From Occallatibacter sp. (lineage in GTDB: Bacteria > Acidobacteriota > Terriglobia > Terriglobales > Acidobacteriaceae), in the NCBI GenBank assembly GCA_031296165.1, contig JARLGF010000109.1:1-35919 (forward strand): a DNA stretch of 35,919 bases, read 5' to 3'. The notes below the pieces were generated by a model. It saw only the letters and a list, made by a program, of their open reading frames with translations, did not search any database and was not told where the DNA came from. The first letter of the stretch is position 1, and every line of letters begins with the position of its first letter. The position numbers were made by a program, and so were the translations under genes. Shown here piece by piece: positions 34,399 through 35,919 of the stretch.

Positions 34399-34803
34399 TC
34401 AGTTGCGAATCAACTCCACCGGCACATCCAGCTTGAACTGGACCCAAATCCGATCGGCAGTCCAGGCCGTCGCATGATTGGCCTTGGCAAGCGCAAGGCA
34501 GGCCCGGTCTCCCAGTGAGAGCGCTTGACTGACGCGTGCGTAGCCGGCCGCAAGCTCAGCAGCTTCCTTATCAAATGGAACCAATTCAATGCCGGCAAGC
34601 ACCGCCGTCAAATCTTCCGCTGTCACTGCCCGGTTGTCCCTCTGCATCCGCGTCAGAATTTCACACCAGTTCACCGAACTGATGGCAACCTGCACATCTG
34701 CCCCAGGTTCAAGAGCATCGAGGAGCGTTTCCACCCGCTCTCCGCCCGGCTCACCCTGAATCATCGCCAAAACCGCTGCGGAATCGAGAACAATCCTAAT
34801 CAC
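34399..34803 (-). CDS. vapC: PIN-domain toxin, VapC type
   Basis: This 134-residue protein is a PIN-domain ribonuclease of the type II toxin group. The acidic active-site residues are D7 (IVLDSAAVLA), E48 (NWCEILTRM), D99 (LSLGDRACLALA) and D117 (TADRIW). Such toxins cut tRNA or rRNA when the partner antitoxin is lost. Its start overlaps the end of the antitoxin gene by 8 bp, the usual arrangement for translational coupling. The designation VapC is by domain and context. Confidence 0.92.
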   Translation of the reverse strand: MIRIVLDSAAVLAMIQGEPGGERVETLLDALEPGADVQVAISSVNWCEILTRMQRDNRAVTAEDLTAVLAGIELVPFDKEAAELAAGYARVSQALSLGDRACLALAKANHATAWTADRIWVQFKLDVPVELIRN

Positions 34804-35041
34804 GTGCGGCTTCCTCGCGCTTCTCCACCAGGAACTCGTCCAGGATTCCGTCGAGGCTCCCGCGCTGCTTGATAATCCCCGCGCGAATGTTGGCCAGGGC
34901 CATCTTTCGGCTCAGAATCCTGATTGAACCCTGATCGCTGCTCACGGTCAAACGGTCTCCAGCCTTGAGGCCCAACTCTTTTCGAATTGCCGCAGGGAGC
35001 ACGATTCTGCCACTTTCGCCCAACGTTACCGTCTCAACCAT
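34796..35041 (-). CDS. vapB: AbrB/MazE-type antitoxin of the PIN toxin
   Basis: This 81-residue protein begins with a swapped-hairpin AbrB DNA-binding domain: MVETVTLGESGRIVLPAAIRKELGLKAGDRLTV cut at its core GRIVLPAAIRKEL. The remaining residues (about 48-81) form a charged helix that would bind and block the toxin. Start 35041 is chosen because the domain starts there, although the frame is open for 16 more codons upstream. Such proteins usually repress their own operon by binding a palindrome; an AT-rich stretch with TATG...CATA symmetry lies at about 35055-35071 just upstream. Confidence 0.9.
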   Translation of the reverse strand: MVETVTLGESGRIVLPAAIRKELGLKAGDRLTVSSDQGSIRILSRKMALANIRAGIIKQRGSLDGILDEFLVEKREEAARD

Positions 35042-35274
35042 AATCTGCCACCTATATGAAAGTATGGCATATTTTATAAAAGCTGGCACAAAAGATAGCG
35101 CAGTCCATGCCGGGTACCCAGGTCTCGATTCTGAAACTCGGGAAACGACGAATCACGCCTCAGTTTTGCACTCGATGCTGAAAACCGGCGCTTGATAAAA
35201 GCAAACGTCGTCCTTACAACCAGCCAGCAAGGCGACGAAGTCGCGCCCGCCCGTGCGGCAAGCACCGGCAAGCA

Positions 35275-35919
35275 CTACTCCCACTCGATCGTGCCCGGCG
35301 GCTTCGAGGTAATGTCGTAAACCACGCGGTTGATGCCGCGCACCTCGTTCACAATGCGGCTGCTGATGCGCTTCAGCACCTCGTAGGGCAGCGGCGTCCA
35401 GTCGGCGGTCATGCCGTCTTCGGAATGCACGGCCCGCACCGCCGCCGTGTACGCGTAGGTCCGCTGGTCGCCCATCACGCCCACGCTCATCACCGGAAGC
35501 AGCACGGCAAAACTTTGCCAGATTTGCGAGTACAGCCCAGCCGCCTTGATCTCGGCAACCACGATCTCATCGGCGTCCTGCAGCAGGGCCACGCGCTCCG
35601 GCGTCACCTCGCCCAGAATGCGCACAGCCAGTCCCGGCCCCGGAAACGGCTGCCGCCCCAGAACATCTTCCGGCATCTGCAAGTCGCGGCCAATGCGCCG
35701 CACCTCGTCCTTGAACAGGTCGCGCAGCGGCTCAATCAGTTTGAGCTTCATGCCCAGTGGCAGCCCGCCCACATTGTGGTGGCTCTTGATGGTCTGGCTC
35801 GGCCCCTTCACGCTGGAGGACTCGATCACGTCGGGGTAAAGCGTGCCCTGCACCAGCCAATCCACGCCGCCGGTTTCCTTGGCAATGCGCGTGGCCTCGT
35901 CGTCGAAAACGGCAATGAA
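35275..35919 (-). CDS. guaA: GMP synthase (glutamine-hydrolysing), 5' partial
   Basis: The C-terminal 214 residues of GuaA are present; the frame runs off the right end, so the N-terminal amidotransferase and ATP-pyrophosphatase core lie outside. GuaA makes GMP from XMP, glutamine and ATP. Visible hallmarks are [24 protein letters not shown], the dimerisation/XMP-binding region [14 protein letters not shown], and the C-terminal [18 protein letters not shown], which binds XMP phosphate and is nearly invariant. The 233 bp between its end and the antitoxin gene hold no other gene. Confidence 0.97.
   Translation of the reverse strand, partial: FIAVFDDEATRIAKETGGVDWLVQGTLYPDVIESSSVKGPSQTIKSHHNVGGLPLGMKLKLIEPLRDLFKDEVRRIGRDLQMPEDVLGRQPFPGPGLAVRILGEVTPERVALLQDADEIVVAEIKAAGLYSQIWQSFAVLLPVMSVGVMGDQRTYAYTAAVRAVHSEDGMTADWTPLPYEVLKRISSRIVNEVRGINRVVYDITSKPPGTIEWE

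Noticed and set aside
35090-35274. Possible short gene between the antitoxin gene and guaA
   Set aside because: Short frames here lack ribosome sites and recognisable motifs; the stretch is treated as intergenic.

Overview
The window is GC-rich DNA (about 60% G+C by eye). Its gene content fits an acidobacterium of the class Terriglobia (order Acidobacteriales). This is an inference from family content and gene order (a porin with a coiled-coil head, a DUF2157/GDYXXLXY pair, many DinB-like proteins, intergenic palindromic repeats), not from a marker-gene match. No rRNA, tRNA, phage, transposase or CRISPR array was seen. Both ends cut genes: a zinc alcohol dehydrogenase at the left and guaA at the right.

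Layout. 1-4.7 kb holds a probable deoxysugar (L-fucose) utilisation cluster: alcohol dehydrogenase, a RbsD/FucU-like mutarotase, a TAT-exported GH29 alpha-L-fucosidase, and an exported FAD oxidoreductase broken by one in-frame TAG. 5.1-9.4 kb holds a small secreted protein, an ATP-grasp ligase with a Lys/Ala-rich tail, and bacterioferritin divergent from the hybrid cluster protein hcp (iron and nitrosative stress). 9.7-11.3 kb holds a tiny ORF, a DinB-like protein and an esterase.

11.7-18.7 kb is the conserved translation cluster rpsP-khpA-rimM-trmD-rplS-rnhB. It is interrupted by a reverse-strand DUF2157-GDYXXLXY pair, a DinB-like gene and a duplicated-repeat secreted protein. 18.7-20.5 kb is msrQ/msrP (periplasmic methionine sulfoxide repair). 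20.6-27.9 kb holds an APC permease divergent from a large PIG-L deacetylase-like exported protein, a porin and a beta-barrel protein. 28.1-34.3 kb holds manA with a coupled HD-domain gene, then ugd and uxs (UDP-glucuronate and UDP-xylose supply), a barrel-less POTRA protein and a YetF-like membrane protein. 34.4-35.9 kb holds a vapBC-type toxin-antitoxin pair and guaA.

The most unusual signal is not a gene. Three ~110-bp elements at 4729-4838, 14880-14989 and 34281-34391 share one nested architecture: a perfect 14-15 bp outer inverted repeat enclosing a perfect 9-10 bp inner hairpin with a loop containing YTYAAG. Stem bases differ between copies but always as compensatory pairs, which suggests a structured, dispersed palindromic family. 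A second, different palindromic element (two hairpins) lies in frame inside trmD and adds about 34 residues to a normally compact enzyme. A third repeat type fills the whole msrP-msrQ gap.
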